From Caulobacter endophyticus (lineage in GTDB: Bacteria; Pseudomonadota; Alphaproteobacteria; Caulobacterales; Caulobacteraceae), in contig NZ_JARQWV010000003.1 of the NCBI RefSeq assembly GCF_029543245.1, positions 217,990-281,989 of the forward strand: 64,000 nt of DNA, in the 5' to 3' direction. The notes under the pieces were generated by a model. It searched no databases. It was not told the origin of the DNA and saw nothing but the letters and a program-made list of their open reading frames with translations. Position numbers and translations under genes: made by a program. Shown here in pieces: positions 18,349-27,482 of this stretch (its first letter is position 1; the number at the start of each line of letters is the position of its first letter).

Positions 18349-18822
18349 CTATAGCTCGTCTTCGGCGACGTCGCTCAAGCCTTCTTCGCCCAAAAACTTC
18401 GCGAAATCACTGGTCTCCCGGAAATCGCGATAAACCGAGGCGTAGCGGACATAGGCCACGTCATCGAGCGACTTGAGAGCCTTCATCACCATTTCGCCCA
18501 CGACCGACGACTGAAGCTCGGTCTCGCCCTGGCTTTCCAGCTGGCGAACGATGCCGTTGACCATCCGCTCGACCCGCTCGCCCTCGATCGGCCGCTTGCG
18601 GGTGGCCAGCGAGATCGAACGCATCAGCTTGTCGCGGTCGAACGGCGAGCGACGGCCCGACCGCTTGACGATGATCAGTTCACGGAGCTGGACGCGCTCG
18701 AAGGTGGTGAAGCGGCCGCCGCATTCCGGGCAGAGGCGGCGACGGCGGATGGCCGCGCCGTCTTCCGACGGGCGGCTGTCCTTCACCTGGCTTTCGGCGT
18801 GGCCGCAGAATGGGCAGCGCAT
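18349..18822 (-). CDS. nrdR: Transcriptional repressor NrdR
   Basis: This 157-aa repressor acts on ribonucleotide reductase genes. The N-terminal zinc ribbon has two CxxC pairs (CPFCGH and CPECGG) and [11 protein letters not shown]. An ATP-cone follows ([21 protein letters not shown]) that senses ATP/dATP. The C-terminal part carries [13 protein letters not shown]. It starts 32 bp after the glyA stop and is probably co-transcribed with it. Confidence 0.96.
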   Translation of the reverse strand: MRCPFCGHAESQVKDSRPSEDGAAIRRRRLCPECGGRFTTFERVQLRELIIVKRSGRRSPFDRDKLMRSISLATRKRPIEGERVERMVNGIVRQLESQGETELQSSVVGEMVMKALKSLDDVAYVRYASVYRDFRETSDFAKFLGEEGLSDVAEDEL

Positions 18823-18854
18823 GATCTTGGGCCCTCCCCTGCGGCCTTAGGCCA

Positions 18855-20144
18855 TTAGTTGTAGATCGGGAACCGGGCCGTCAAGGCCAGGACTTCCTCG
18901 CGCACCTTGGCCTCGACCGCGGCGTTGCCTTCCGGACCGTTGGCGGCCAGGCCGTTGACGACCTCGCCGATCAGCTCGCCCACGCGGGTGAACTCGGCTT
19001 CCTTGAAGCCGCGGGTGGTGCCGGCCGGCGTGCCCAGGCGGATGCCCGAAGTGATCGTGAACGGCGCGGTGTCGAACGGCACGCCGTTCTTGTTGCAGGT
19101 CATGTGGGCGCGCTCGAGGCTGTGCTCGGCGTCGCGGCCGGTCACGCCCTTGGGACGCAGGTCGACCAGCATCAGGTGGCTGTCGGTGCCGCCCGAGACG
19201 ATGTTGACGCCCGACTTGCCCAGCGCTTCGGCCAGGGCCTTGGCGTTGGCGATGATCTGCTTTGCGTAGTCCTTGAAGGCCGGCTGCAATGCTTCCCCGA
19301 ACGCCACGGCCTTGGCGGCGATGACGTGCTCGAGCGGGCCGCCTTGCAGGCCGGGGAACACGGCCGAGTTGACCTTCTTGATGATGGCTTCGTCGTTGGT
19401 CAGCACCATGCCGCCGCGCGGGCCGCGCAGGGTCTTGTGGGTGGTGGTGGTGACGACGTGGGCGTGCGGGACGGGGTTGGGGAACACGCCGCCGGCCACC
19501 AGGCCCGCGAAGTGGGCCATGTCGACCATCAGGTAGGCGCCGACGCTGTCGGCGATCTCGCGGAAGCGGGCGAAGTCGATCTCGCGGCTGTAGGCGCTGC
19601 CGCCGGCGATGATCAGCTTGGGCTTCTCGCGCTGGGCGACCTCGGCGACGTTGTCATAGTCGATCAGCTGGTCCTGCTGGCGCACGGTGTAGGACACCGG
19701 CTTGAACCACTTGCCCGACTGGTTGGCGGGCGAGCCGTGGGTCAGGTGGCCGCCAGCGGCCAGGTCCATGCCCATGAAGGTGTCGCCCGGCTGCAGCAGC
19801 GACATGAACACCGACTGGTTGGCCTGCGAGCCCGAGTGCGGCTGGACGTTGGCGAAGGCCGCGCCGAACAGCTGCTTGGCGCGCTCGATGGCGATGGTCT
19901 CGATCTCGTCGACCCATTCGCAGCCGCCGTAGTAGCGCTTGCCCGGATAGCCCTCGGCATACTTGTTGGTCAGGATCGAGCCCTGGGCCTCGAGCACCGC
20001 CTTCGAGACGATGTTTTCCGAGGCGATCAGCTCGATCTGGTTCTGCTGACGGCCCAGCTCCCGACCAATGCGATCGAAGATGTCGCGGTCGGCGGTCGCG
20101 AGATCGGCGCCGAAGAACTTGGTCAGGTCGGTGGAAGTCGTCAT
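18855..20144 (-). CDS. glyA: Serine hydroxymethyltransferase
   Basis: This 429-aa PLP enzyme interconverts serine and glycine with tetrahydrofolate. The PLP lysine lies in [19 protein letters not shown]. Other blocks are [64 protein letters not shown] and [11 protein letters not shown] 20144 is supported by alignment of the N-terminus with known SHMT. Heme (hemA) and C1 metabolism genes lie nearby, which is fitting as glycine is the substrate of HemA. Confidence 0.97.
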   Translation of the reverse strand: MTTSTDLTKFFGADLATADRDIFDRIGRELGRQQNQIELIASENIVSKAVLEAQGSILTNKYAEGYPGKRYYGGCEWVDEIETIAIERAKQLFGAAFANVQPHSGSQANQSVFMSLLQPGDTFMGMDLAAGGHLTHGSPANQSGKWFKPVSYTVRQQDQLIDYDNVAEVAQREKPKLIIAGGSAYSREIDFARFREIADSVGAYLMVDMAHFAGLVAGGVFPNPVPHAHVVTTTTHKTLRGPRGGMVLTNDEAIIKKVNSAVFPGLQGGPLEHVIAAKAVAFGEALQPAFKDYAKQIIANAKALAEALGKSGVNIVSGGTDSHLMLVDLRPKGVTGRDAEHSLERAHMTCNKNGVPFDTAPFTITSGIRLGTPAGTTRGFKEAEFTRVGELIGEVVNGLAANGPEGNAAVEAKVREEVLALTARFPIYN

Positions 20145-20348
20145 CAGGCGCTCCTTGGGACAGGCGGCGGGCTTCTAGGCGGCGCGCTCCCGCGACGGGG
20201 AGTCGACGGCGCTCTCTTTAGCGTCCTTCGCGCCGCGATCAATGACGGAACCGCGACGGTAACCATGCGTTGCTCAGAACTCCGGCGGGGTGTGGCAACC
20301 GCGCCGGATGTTTTCGAGTGCAACGAACAGAAATGGGCGGGTTTGCGT

Positions 20349-20792
20349 ATGGCGGTTTCTCACGGCGAAACGGGGTCGGAATTTTCGGACGACACCGATC
20401 TGCTGGCGCTGAGCGCGAGCATCGTCGCGGCCTATGTCGGACAGAACAAGATCCCCCAAACCGCCGTGCCCGACCTGATCCGCACGGTCCACGGCGCGCT
20501 GCAGAGCCTGAACGGCGAACCGGTGGCGGCCAAGCCCGCCGAGAAGCAGAAGCCGGCCGTGCCCGTCTCCCGCTCGGTGCAGCACGACTACATCGTCTGC
20601 CTCGAGGACGGTAAGAAGCTGAAGATGCTCAAGCGCTACCTGCGCTCGCACTACGACATGAGCCCCGAGGACTACCGCCGCAAATGGGGCCTGCCTTCCG
20701 ACTATCCCATGGTCGCCCCGGCCTATGCCGCGCGTCGCTCGGACTTCGCCAAGCAGATCGGCCTGGGCAAGGGCGTGCGCCGAAGGGCGTGA
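20349..20792 (+). CDS. mucR: MucR/Ros-family transcriptional regulator
   Basis: This 147-aa zinc-finger-type regulator is shared with rhizobial MucR, Ros and the Caulobacter MucR1/2 proteins that repress cell-cycle and motility genes. LLALSASIVAAYVGQNKIP forms the N-terminal oligomerisation part, and DYIVCLEDGKKLKMLKRYLR, MSPEDYRRKWGLPSDYPMVA and YAARRSDFAKQIGLG form the DNA-binding half. ATG 20349 gives the standard length; a frame running in from upstream is antisense to glyA. Which paralogue it is cannot be decided here. Confidence 0.92.
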   Translation: MAVSHGETGSEFSDDTDLLALSASIVAAYVGQNKIPQTAVPDLIRTVHGALQSLNGEPVAAKPAEKQKPAVPVSRSVQHDYIVCLEDGKKLKMLKRYLRSHYDMSPEDYRRKWGLPSDYPMVAPAYAARRSDFAKQIGLGKGVRRRA

Positions 20793-20804
20793 GCCCTCCC
20801 CGTC

Positions 20805-21599
20805 TTACGCCGCCGAGAAGATGTCGCGCTTCTTGAAGCCGGCGGTCATGAACCGGCCCATGGCCTTGGGCATGGTTAGCCAGCGCACCGGCGCGGCCGT
20901 GGCCTCGCCCTTCAGCACGCCCTCGGCGATGAACGGTGCGACGGTTTCCACCCGGTCGCCCAGGATGTTGTAGAGCTTCATCGACTTGGCGCGGTCGGCG
21001 TCCGAGGCGTCGCGCATCTCCGACTGCAGAAGGTCGGTGGCCACGATGCCGGGGCTGATCGTGCCCATGCGGACGCTGGTGCCATCCAGCTCCTTGCCCA
21101 TCGACTTGGTGAAATAGGTCACGGCTCGCTTCGTGGCGCCGTAGAGCGTCAGGCCCGAGGCGGTCATGCCGTCGCTGCCGAAGCCCTCGAAATTGTAGAT
21201 CGCCCCGCCGCCGGGCTGGGCCAGCATGCGGATCATCGCCAGCTTGGAAGCCTTGATCACGCCGAGCAGGTTGGTGGCGACCACCGCGTCGATCTCGGCC
21301 TCTTCCACCTGGTCGAGGCGCACGCGCGGCGACACCGAGCCGGCGTTGTTGATCCAGATGTCGACCGAGCCGAACCGTTCGACGGCGGTGTTCCACAGCG
21401 CTTCCAGGTCGGCCACCATGCTGACGTCGCAGGCCTTGGCGGCGACCGCGCCGCCCGTGGCTTCCAGCTTGGCCAGGGCCTCGGCGAGCACCCGCTCGTT
21501 GCGGCCGGAGATCACCACCTGGCAGCCGCGTTCGAGGAAGGCTTCGGCCAGGCCGAAGCCGATGCCGCGGCTGCTGCCGGTGATCACGATGGTCTTCAC
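20805..21599 (-). CDS. Short-chain dehydrogenase/reductase
   Basis: This 264-aa NAD(P)-dependent oxidoreductase opens with the Rossmann motif TIVITGSSRGIGFGLAEAFL. It then shows DIWINNAGSVSP, an unusual NFEGFGSDGM around the active-site serine position, YGATKRAVTYFTKSM with the catalytic Tyr and Lys, and ISPGIVATDLL. GTG 21599 is the start because the fold begins there and GGGGAGAG lies upstream. The substrate is unknown. Confidence 0.88.
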   Translation of the reverse strand: MKTIVITGSSRGIGFGLAEAFLERGCQVVISGRNERVLAEALAKLEATGGAVAAKACDVSMVADLEALWNTAVERFGSVDIWINNAGSVSPRVRLDQVEEAEIDAVVATNLLGVIKASKLAMIRMLAQPGGGAIYNFEGFGSDGMTASGLTLYGATKRAVTYFTKSMGKELDGTSVRMGTISPGIVATDLLQSEMRDASDADRAKSMKLYNILGDRVETVAPFIAEGVLKGEATAAPVRWLTMPKAMGRFMTAGFKKRDIFSAA

Positions 21600-21694
21600 G
21601 GTGCGACTCTCCCCTCGCAGGACGCCGCATCTAGAGACCAAGAGCGGCCGTCCTGTCGCCATGACGTGACGGGAAACCGCCACGCGGAGAGGCG

Positions 21695-22336
21695 TCAGCC
21701 CCCTTCCCGCTCCAGCCAACCGCTGGCTTCTGACCGGGCCCAGGCGATCTGAGGGCCCAGGTCGAAGCGCGCATCTTCGTCGGCCAGGGACAACAGGTCC
21801 TCGGCTTCGTCCAGCGCCAGTAGATCGCCAGCAGCCTCGCCCAGATAGGCGTCGGGCAACTCGTGCTGGTGGAAGGCGATGTCGGCGAGAATGGCGCGGA
21901 CCAGATCGACGCGAGCGGGCACGCACAGCGGGTCACGGGCCAGGGCCTCGCGCAGGAAGGGCGCTGGCGGCGCATGCCAGGTCGAGCCGCCGCTCGACAG
22001 GCGGGCCTGCCAGACCAGCGGCCAGGGATCGGCCGGCTTGGCTTGCGCCCACTCTTCCAAGGTCGGGCGGACCAGCAGGCGAAACAGCGGCACGGGCAGC
22101 ACGGCTTCAGGCTGCCCGCGATAGGCCAGGCGCTTTTTGCCAATCCAGGCGGCGAAGGCGACGCGGTCGGCCAGCGGCCAACTCACCGCCCCGGCGATAA
22201 AGGCGTCGAGGGCTTCCAGCGCTTCGCGGCGCAGGCCCTGGTGGCGAAGACGGAAATAATCGGCCGCGCCGGACCAGCCGGGGTGCTCGGACGCATCCTC
22301 GGCCAGTTCGCGCAGGTAGCCCAGATCGAAACCCAA
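21695..22336 (-). CDS. Hypothetical protein, 213 aa
   Basis: This Trp-, Ala- and Leu-rich soluble protein starts MGFDLGYLRELAEDASEHP and is helical throughout, with repeated segments such as ALEALDAFIAG and FLREALARDPLCVPARVDLV that look like loose TPR-type helical hairpins. There is no signal, metal site or recognised family. It begins 10 bp after the hemA stop and is likely in the same transcript, so a link to heme synthesis is conceivable but unsupported. Confidence 0.7.
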   Translation of the reverse strand: MGFDLGYLRELAEDASEHPGWSGAADYFRLRHQGLRREALEALDAFIAGAVSWPLADRVAFAAWIGKKRLAYRGQPEAVLPVPLFRLLVRPTLEEWAQAKPADPWPLVWQARLSSGGSTWHAPPAPFLREALARDPLCVPARVDLVRAILADIAFHQHELPDAYLGEAAGDLLALDEAEDLLSLADEDARFDLGPQIAWARSEASGWLEREGG

Positions 22337-22346
22337 GACGGGTGCT

Positions 22347-23573
22347 TTAAGCCGCGTGGCCGCCCATGCGGGCGACGTTGCAGTGCGCCCAGAGCTTTTC
22401 CATCGCCCCGACCAGCTTGCGCATCATGTCGTCGGTGTGGAACGGCGTGGGCGTGAAGCGCAGGCGCTCGGTGCCGCGCGGCACGGTCGGATAGTTGATC
22501 GGCTGCACATAGACGCCGTGATCGGCCAGCAGCATGTCGCTGATCAGCTTGGTGTGGACCGGATCGCCGACCAGCACCGGCACGATGTGGCTGTCGTTCT
22601 CCATCACCGGCAGGCCCGCGTCCTGGAACATCTTCTTCAGGGTGGCGGCGCGCTCCTGGTGAGCGTCGCGCACTTCCGGGTGCTGCTTGAGCCACTTCAC
22701 GCTGGCCAGCGCGCCGGCGGTCAGGGCCGGCGGCAGCGAGGTGGTGAAGATGAAGCCCGAGGCCATCAGGCGCACGGCGTCGATCACCTCGGCATCGCCG
22801 GTGATGTAGCCGCCCATGACGCCGAACGCCTTGCCCAGCGTGCCTTCGATGATGTCGATCTGGTCCATCACGCCGTCGCGCTCGGCGACGCCGCCGCCGC
22901 GCTGGCCGTACATGCCGACCGCGTGGACCTCGTCGAGATAGGTCATCGCGCCGTACTTCTTGGCCAGGGCCGCCGTGGCGCCGATGTCGGCGATGTCGCC
23001 GTCCATCGAATAGACGCTTTCAAACGCCACCAGCTTGGGCGCGTCGGCCGGAGCGGCCGCCAGCAGTTCTTCCAGATGCGCCAGGTCGTTGTGGCGGAAG
23101 ATGTGACGCGGGCCGCCGCCGTTGCGGATGCCGGCGATCATCGAGGCGTGGTTCTGGGCGTCGGAGAAGATGATCAGGCCCGGCAGGATCTTCTGCAGGA
23201 CGCTGAGCGTGGCCTCGTTGGAGACGTAGCCCGAGGTGAACAGCAGCGCGGCCTGCTTGCCGTGCAGGTCGGCCAACTCGGCTTCCAGCTCCACGTGATG
23301 GTGGTTGGTGCCCGAGATGTTGCGGGTGCCGCCCGAGCCCGAGCCGTGGTCGTCGATCGCCTGGTGCATGGCGTCCAGCACGACGGGGTTCTGGCCCTGG
23401 CCGAGATAGTCGTTCGAGCACCAGACCACGACTTCGCTCTCGCCGCCGTCGGCGCGCGTCCAGGTGGCGCGCGGGAAGGCGCCGCGGTGGCGCTTCAGGT
23501 CGGCGAAGACCCGATAGCGACCCTCGTCGCGGATTTGGGAGACAGCGGCGGTGAACGCGGCTTTGTAGTCCAT
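22347..23573 (-). CDS. hemA: 5-aminolevulinate synthase
   Basis: This 408-aa PLP enzyme condenses glycine and succinyl-CoA to give 5-aminolevulinate, the C4 route to heme. Family blocks are [63 protein letters not shown], the PLP lysine in [16 protein letters not shown], and [19 protein letters not shown]. Start ATG 23573 gives the standard length. About 165 bp upstream is free of genes and must hold its promoter. hemB lies 7 kb away. Confidence 0.96.
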   Translation of the reverse strand: MDYKAAFTAAVSQIRDEGRYRVFADLKRHRGAFPRATWTRADGGESEVVVWCSNDYLGQGQNPVVLDAMHQAIDDHGSGSGGTRNISGTNHHHVELEAELADLHGKQAALLFTSGYVSNEATLSVLQKILPGLIIFSDAQNHASMIAGIRNGGGPRHIFRHNDLAHLEELLAAAPADAPKLVAFESVYSMDGDIADIGATAALAKKYGAMTYLDEVHAVGMYGQRGGGVAERDGVMDQIDIIEGTLGKAFGVMGGYITGDAEVIDAVRLMASGFIFTTSLPPALTAGALASVKWLKQHPEVRDAHQERAATLKKMFQDAGLPVMENDSHIVPVLVGDPVHTKLISDMLLADHGVYVQPINYPTVPRGTERLRFTPTPFHTDDMMRKLVGAMEKLWAHCNVARMGGHAA

Positions 23574-23740
23574 GCTGGTCTCTACCCGTCGAACCGAAGC
23601 TCTACGGTCCTTTTCTTCTGGCACGGCTTTTCGCACCACGTAGGCACAGTGTCCACCTAAGGGCCTCTACCTACAAATTGGAATTGGGCGTGGTGTCGCA
23701 TCGATTGGTTCTATAATCGCCGATCGCAACCCTGCCTTGT

Positions 23741-24637
23741 TCAAACCAGCTCAGCAATACGGCCGCGCAGCAGTTGCAGGACGGCCGAGAAATCCTTGCC
23801 GCCGAAGCCGTTGGCGTCGAACAGGGCGTATAGAGCCTCGGCCTGCGCCCCCATCGGGGTGCTGGCGCCGGCGCGGGCAGCCGCTTCCTGAGCCAGCTTC
23901 AGGTCCTTGAGCATCATCGCCGTGGCGAATCCGCCCTCGTAGCCGCGATCGGCCGGTGTGCTGGGGCCGACGCCGGGCACGGGGCAGTAGGTAGAGACCG
24001 ACCAGCACTGGCCCGACGACTGGCTGGCGATCTCGAAGAAGCGGTCGGCGGCCAGGCCCAGCTTCTCGGCCAGGGCGAAGGCCTCGCAGGTTCCCAGCAT
24101 CGACACGCCCAGCAACATGTTGTTGCAGATCTTGGCCGCCTGCCCCGCTCCGTGCCCGCCGGCGTGGATCACCGCCCGCGCCATCGGCTTCAGCGCCGCC
24201 TCGACAGCGGCGAAGTCGGCGTCGTCGCAGCCGACCATGAAGGCCAGGCTGCCGGCCTCGGCGGCCATGATCCCACCCGACACCGGCGCGTCGGCGAACC
24301 GGAAACCCGCCGCCCTCGCCTGCTCCGCCACGGCCCGGGCGCTGTCGACGTCGATGGTCGAGCAGTCGATCAGCAGCGCGGATTTCGGCGCATTGGCCAG
24401 CACCTGCTCGCCATAGACGGCGCGCACGTGGGGCCCGGCGGGCAGCATGGTGATGACGATCTCAGCGTCCTTCACAGCCTCGGCCACCGAACCGGCCGCG
24501 ACGCAGCCCGCGCCGACGGCCTTCTCCAAGGCCTTGGCCGAAAGGTCGAAGGCCGCCACGGCGTGGCCGGCCTTTGCCTGGTTGGCGGCCATGCCGCCGC
24601 CCATGTTGCCCAGGCCGATGAAGGCGATGCGGGTCAT
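23741..24637 (-). CDS. mmsB: 3-hydroxyisobutyrate dehydrogenase
   Basis: This 298-aa NAD-dependent enzyme oxidises 3-hydroxyisobutyrate to methylmalonate semialdehyde in valine breakdown. It shows FIGLGNMGGGMAANQAKAGH (nucleotide site), DAPVSGGIMAAEAGSLAFMV (substrate site), GHGAGQAAKICNNMLLGVSM with the catalytic Lys, and GFATAMMLKDLKLAQEAA. It is the last gene of the co-directional cluster that starts with isobutyryl-CoA dehydrogenase, which supports this assignment over other beta-hydroxyacid dehydrogenases. Confidence 0.93.
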   Translation of the reverse strand: MTRIAFIGLGNMGGGMAANQAKAGHAVAAFDLSAKALEKAVGAGCVAAGSVAEAVKDAEIVITMLPAGPHVRAVYGEQVLANAPKSALLIDCSTIDVDSARAVAEQARAAGFRFADAPVSGGIMAAEAGSLAFMVGCDDADFAAVEAALKPMARAVIHAGGHGAGQAAKICNNMLLGVSMLGTCEAFALAEKLGLAADRFFEIASQSSGQCWSVSTYCPVPGVGPSTPADRGYEGGFATAMMLKDLKLAQEAAARAGASTPMGAQAEALYALFDANGFGGKDFSAVLQLLRGRIAELV

Positions 24638-24671
24638 TGGTGTCTCCTCCGTACGCAGGGCCGTTCGGCCT

Positions 24672-25505
24672 CTAGTTCTTCCTGGACAGCTCGAGATGCA
24701 GGTGGTCGTCGTGCCGCGCCGCCCTGCATCCCTGGAAGCGGATCATATCGACGTCCGGCGCCCAGCGCGCCTTCAGATGAGGTTCGAGCAGGATCTTCTT
24801 CACGCCGAGCGCCCGCCCCTCGTGGCTCAGCCAACGCAGCATCTCGGCCGTGCGAACAGCGTCCGCCCGGCGTGTCGCCAGCGGTTGCAGGGCGTCGAAG
24901 TCCCAGCGCAGGTTGGCGCGGCGATAGCTGGCGCAGGGCCTTGCCTCGCCGGCCTTCGGCCGTTCATAGGCCCAGTAGCCGATAGGGCTCGCGGTTCCGT
25001 CGTCGATGACCGCTCCGGATCCCTCGCGATAGAAGTAGGCCAGATCCACCTTCAGGCCGTCGCGGTGCGACAGATGTGGCGGCAGTGGAAAGCCGTCGAA
25101 GAACGGAAAGCCCGCGTCGAGATAGCGGGTGACGGTTCCCGGATAGGCCTGGGCCATGTGGCCCGCCAGGGCGGCGACCGTCGTTCGAACCTCCACCCGC
25201 GCATAGTTGCGGTTGAGGACGCAGAGCAGCGGACTGGCCGCGCCAAGGGGCTCATTCACCCCTACGACGCACGGAAGGCGCTCTCTCCCGCCAAGCTTGG
25301 CGAGCGGCGGAACGGCCAGGAAGGAAACAGCGCCGTAAACCGCCACAAAGCCGAGAACCGACAGCCATGCGGGCCACCGTCGCAGTTTGGCGATCCAGGC
25401 CGTGATCAGCAGCGCCAAGCCGCCGACCTGGGTCAGGATGGTCAGGGCGAGCGCGCCTCCCAGCAGCGCGACGAGCTTGGCGCCGCGCCGCCAGGAGGAC
25501 GCCAT
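24672..25505 (-). CDS. Membrane-anchored protein with a LAS-type metallopeptidase-like motif
   Basis: The product is 277 aa. The first ~75 residues hold two to three hydrophobic helices. The soluble part includes LLCVLNRNYARVEV, SHRDGLKVDLAYFY and, at the very end, HDDHLHLEL. The pair H-x6-D plus H-x-H is the zinc-site pattern of the LAS group (D-Ala-D-Ala carboxypeptidase / M15 / MepA), so a peptidoglycan peptidase is my inference; I do not recognise a named family. Start ATG 25505 overlaps the upstream methyltransferase stop by one base, so the pair is coupled. Confidence 0.72.
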   Translation of the reverse strand: MASSWRRGAKLVALLGGALALTILTQVGGLALLITAWIAKLRRWPAWLSVLGFVAVYGAVSFLAVPPLAKLGGRERLPCVVGVNEPLGAASPLLCVLNRNYARVEVRTTVAALAGHMAQAYPGTVTRYLDAGFPFFDGFPLPPHLSHRDGLKVDLAYFYREGSGAVIDDGTASPIGYWAYERPKAGEARPCASYRRANLRWDFDALQPLATRRADAVRTAEMLRWLSHEGRALGVKKILLEPHLKARWAPDVDMIRFQGCRAARHDDHLHLELSRKN

Positions 25506-26311
25506 CAACGCGCCCCGGCCGGCTTGCGGAACTTGTAGATGAACTGGTCGGTCTTGCCGCGGATCGACGGGTCGAAGACCGAGGCGTTGCGCTTGTCGGC
25601 GGCGTCGCGGAGCACGCGGCTCTCGCCCTCGAAGATGAAGCCGGCGGCGGTGACCTCGGCCTTCACGGTCTCGGGATCGATGCGATGCAGCTTCTCGGCG
25701 TCGCGCAGGCCCGAGCCGGGCTGGGCCGAGTGGTCGAGCACCAGGTAGACGCCGCCCGGCTTCAGCGACTGGAAGACCTTGCGGTTGACCACCGCCATGT
25801 CGGGCTTGCCCATCAGCGGGGTGTGCATGTCGTGATAGTTCTGGGCGGTGAACACCAGGTCCAGCTTCTCCGGCGCGCCGAAATTGGGCAGCAGGTTCAG
25901 GATCACCGAGACGTTCTTGTAGGCCGGGTCGGCGGCGATGGCGTTCACGGCCGGCTCTCGGTTGGCCAGCTTGGTCAACTCGTCGGGCACATAGGCGTAG
26001 ACGTGGCCGCGCGGGCCAACGGCCTTCGACAGGATGCGGGTGAAGTAGCCGGTGCCGGGAATCAGGTCCGCGACCTTGGCCCCGTTGCGTACGCCGGCGA
26101 AGGCCAGCACCTGGGCCGGCAGGCGATCGGCGTCGCGCTTGCTGTCGACCTCGGGACGCAGCGGGTTGTCGACCGCGGCGATGATGTTGGCCGGAATGGA
26201 AACCGGAGCGTCGGCGGGCGGCGGAGGCGGCGGCTCGGCGGGCCCCATCGGGGTCGTGGCGCACGCGGTCACGGCGAGCGCGGCGACGAGGCTGAGAAGC
26301 GGCTTACGCAT
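25505..26311 (-). CDS. Lipoprotein with class I SAM-methyltransferase-like domain
   Basis: The product is 268 aa. Residues 1-17 form a lipoprotein signal ending VTAC (lipobox), followed by a Pro-rich linker. The body has a methyltransferase layout: VADLIPGTGYFTRILSKAVG (SAM motif I), VYAYVPDELTKLA, LDLVFTAQNYHDMHTP and GVYLVLDHSAQPGSG. It resembles the predicted methyltransferases with export signals found in alpha- and gammaproteobacteria. A SAM enzyme outside the cytoplasm would lack its cofactor, so it may bind another ligand or the signal may be inefficient. The Gly-rich motif is intact. Confidence 0.82.
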   Translation of the reverse strand: MRKPLLSLVAALAVTACATTPMGPAEPPPPPPADAPVSIPANIIAAVDNPLRPEVDSKRDADRLPAQVLAFAGVRNGAKVADLIPGTGYFTRILSKAVGPRGHVYAYVPDELTKLANREPAVNAIAADPAYKNVSVILNLLPNFGAPEKLDLVFTAQNYHDMHTPLMGKPDMAVVNRKVFQSLKPGGVYLVLDHSAQPGSGLRDAEKLHRIDPETVKAEVTAAGFIFEGESRVLRDAADKRNASVFDPSIRGKTDQFIYKFRKPAGAR

Positions 26312-26400
26312 GGTCTTCCTTCCGGCGGACTTTCTTCTTTGGCTGGCGGCAAGCTAGCGAGGCCAAGCGACACCTTCAATGCCGCTACGGCATAACGCCG

Positions 26401-27474
26401 TCAGGCGTCCGCGAGAGGCGTCCACTCCTCCTCGGGCGGAAGAGGCGCGAAGATCGCCTGGATATCGGCGTCATTCACCGCCTCGATGCTCGGCGGATCC
26501 CAGCGCGGGGCGTTGTCCTTGTCGACGATCACCGCCCGCACGCCCTCGATGAAGTCGTGCTTGCGCACCACGCGCGAGCCGATCCGATATTCCATGGCCA
26601 TGTTGTCGGCGAAGTCGGTCATGGCCTCGCCGCGCTTCAGCTGCTCGAAGGCGACCTTCAGGGTCTGGGGCGACTTGGTCTTCAGGACGGCCAGCTGGGC
26701 CTTGCCCCAGTCGCAGGAGTCGGCCTCCAGGAACTCGAAGATCTCTTCGACGCTGTCGCCGACGAACAGGCGGTTGAGGTCCTGCTCGAAGCCGACCAGC
26801 GGCGCCTTGCCGGCGTCTGCGCGGTACTTGCGCAGGGTCTCGTCGATGCGGCGATGGTCGGCGAGGATCGCCTTCTTCAGCCCCTCGACCGCGCCGAACT
26901 CGACGAAGTGGGTGGCGATGCCCAGGCGCATGCAGTCCGAGCCCTTGATCCGCGCGCCGGTCAGGGCCAGCCACAGCCCCGCCTTGCCCGGCAGCCGCGG
27001 CAGGTACCAGCCGCCGCCGACGTCGGGGAACAGGCCGATGCCGGTCTCGGGCATGGCGAAGGTCGTGCGCTCGGTGGCGATCCGATAGTGAGCGGGCATC
27101 GAGATGCCGACGCCGCCGCCCATCACCACCCCGTCCATGATCGCCACGATCGGCCGGTCATAGTGGAACAGCAGATGGTTCAGCCGGTATTCGGTGCGGA
27201 AGAACTTCCGCGCCTCGACGCCGTCGCCCGCCCCGCTCTCGGCGAGCATGCGGATGTCGCCGCCGGCGCAGAAGCCCCGCTCGCCCGAGTGGTCGATCAT
27301 GACCATGTCGATCTCGGGATCGGCCTGCCACGCCAGCAGGGTCTCGATCATCGTCTCGCACATGGAAAGCGTCAGGGCGTGCAGCGCCTTGGGCCGGTTC
27401 AGGGTGATCCGGCCGACGTTCTTCTTGACGCTGACGAGGACTTCGGGGGCCTGCTTGGGGGGAGCTTCGGTCAT
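26401..27474 (-). CDS. 3-hydroxyisobutyryl-CoA hydrolase (enoyl-CoA hydratase/isomerase fold)
   Basis: This 357-aa crotonase-superfamily protein is of the long HIBCH type, releasing free 3-hydroxyisobutyrate in valine degradation. Evidence is GRITLNRPKALHALTLSMC, DHSGERGFCAGGDIRMLAES (the CoA oxyanion hole, with the HIBCH-type GGD), GGGVGISMPAHYRIATERT, MPETGIGLFPDVGGGWYLPR and a C-terminal half absent from plain hydratases (FADNMAMEYRIGSRVV). Neighbours are isobutyryl-CoA dehydrogenase and mmsB, the preceding and following pathway enzymes. Confidence 0.92.
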   Translation of the reverse strand: MTEAPPKQAPEVLVSVKKNVGRITLNRPKALHALTLSMCETMIETLLAWQADPEIDMVMIDHSGERGFCAGGDIRMLAESGAGDGVEARKFFRTEYRLNHLLFHYDRPIVAIMDGVVMGGGVGISMPAHYRIATERTTFAMPETGIGLFPDVGGGWYLPRLPGKAGLWLALTGARIKGSDCMRLGIATHFVEFGAVEGLKKAILADHRRIDETLRKYRADAGKAPLVGFEQDLNRLFVGDSVEEIFEFLEADSCDWGKAQLAVLKTKSPQTLKVAFEQLKRGEAMTDFADNMAMEYRIGSRVVRKHDFIEGVRAVIVDKDNAPRWDPPSIEAVNDADIQAIFAPLPPEEEWTPLADA

Positions 27475-27482
27475 CAAGGTTC

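Noticed and set aside
19104..20348. Upstream extension of the mucR frame to 562 codons
   Set aside because: The added part is antisense to glyA and has no family features; MucR proteins are about 140-150 aa, matching the start at 20349.
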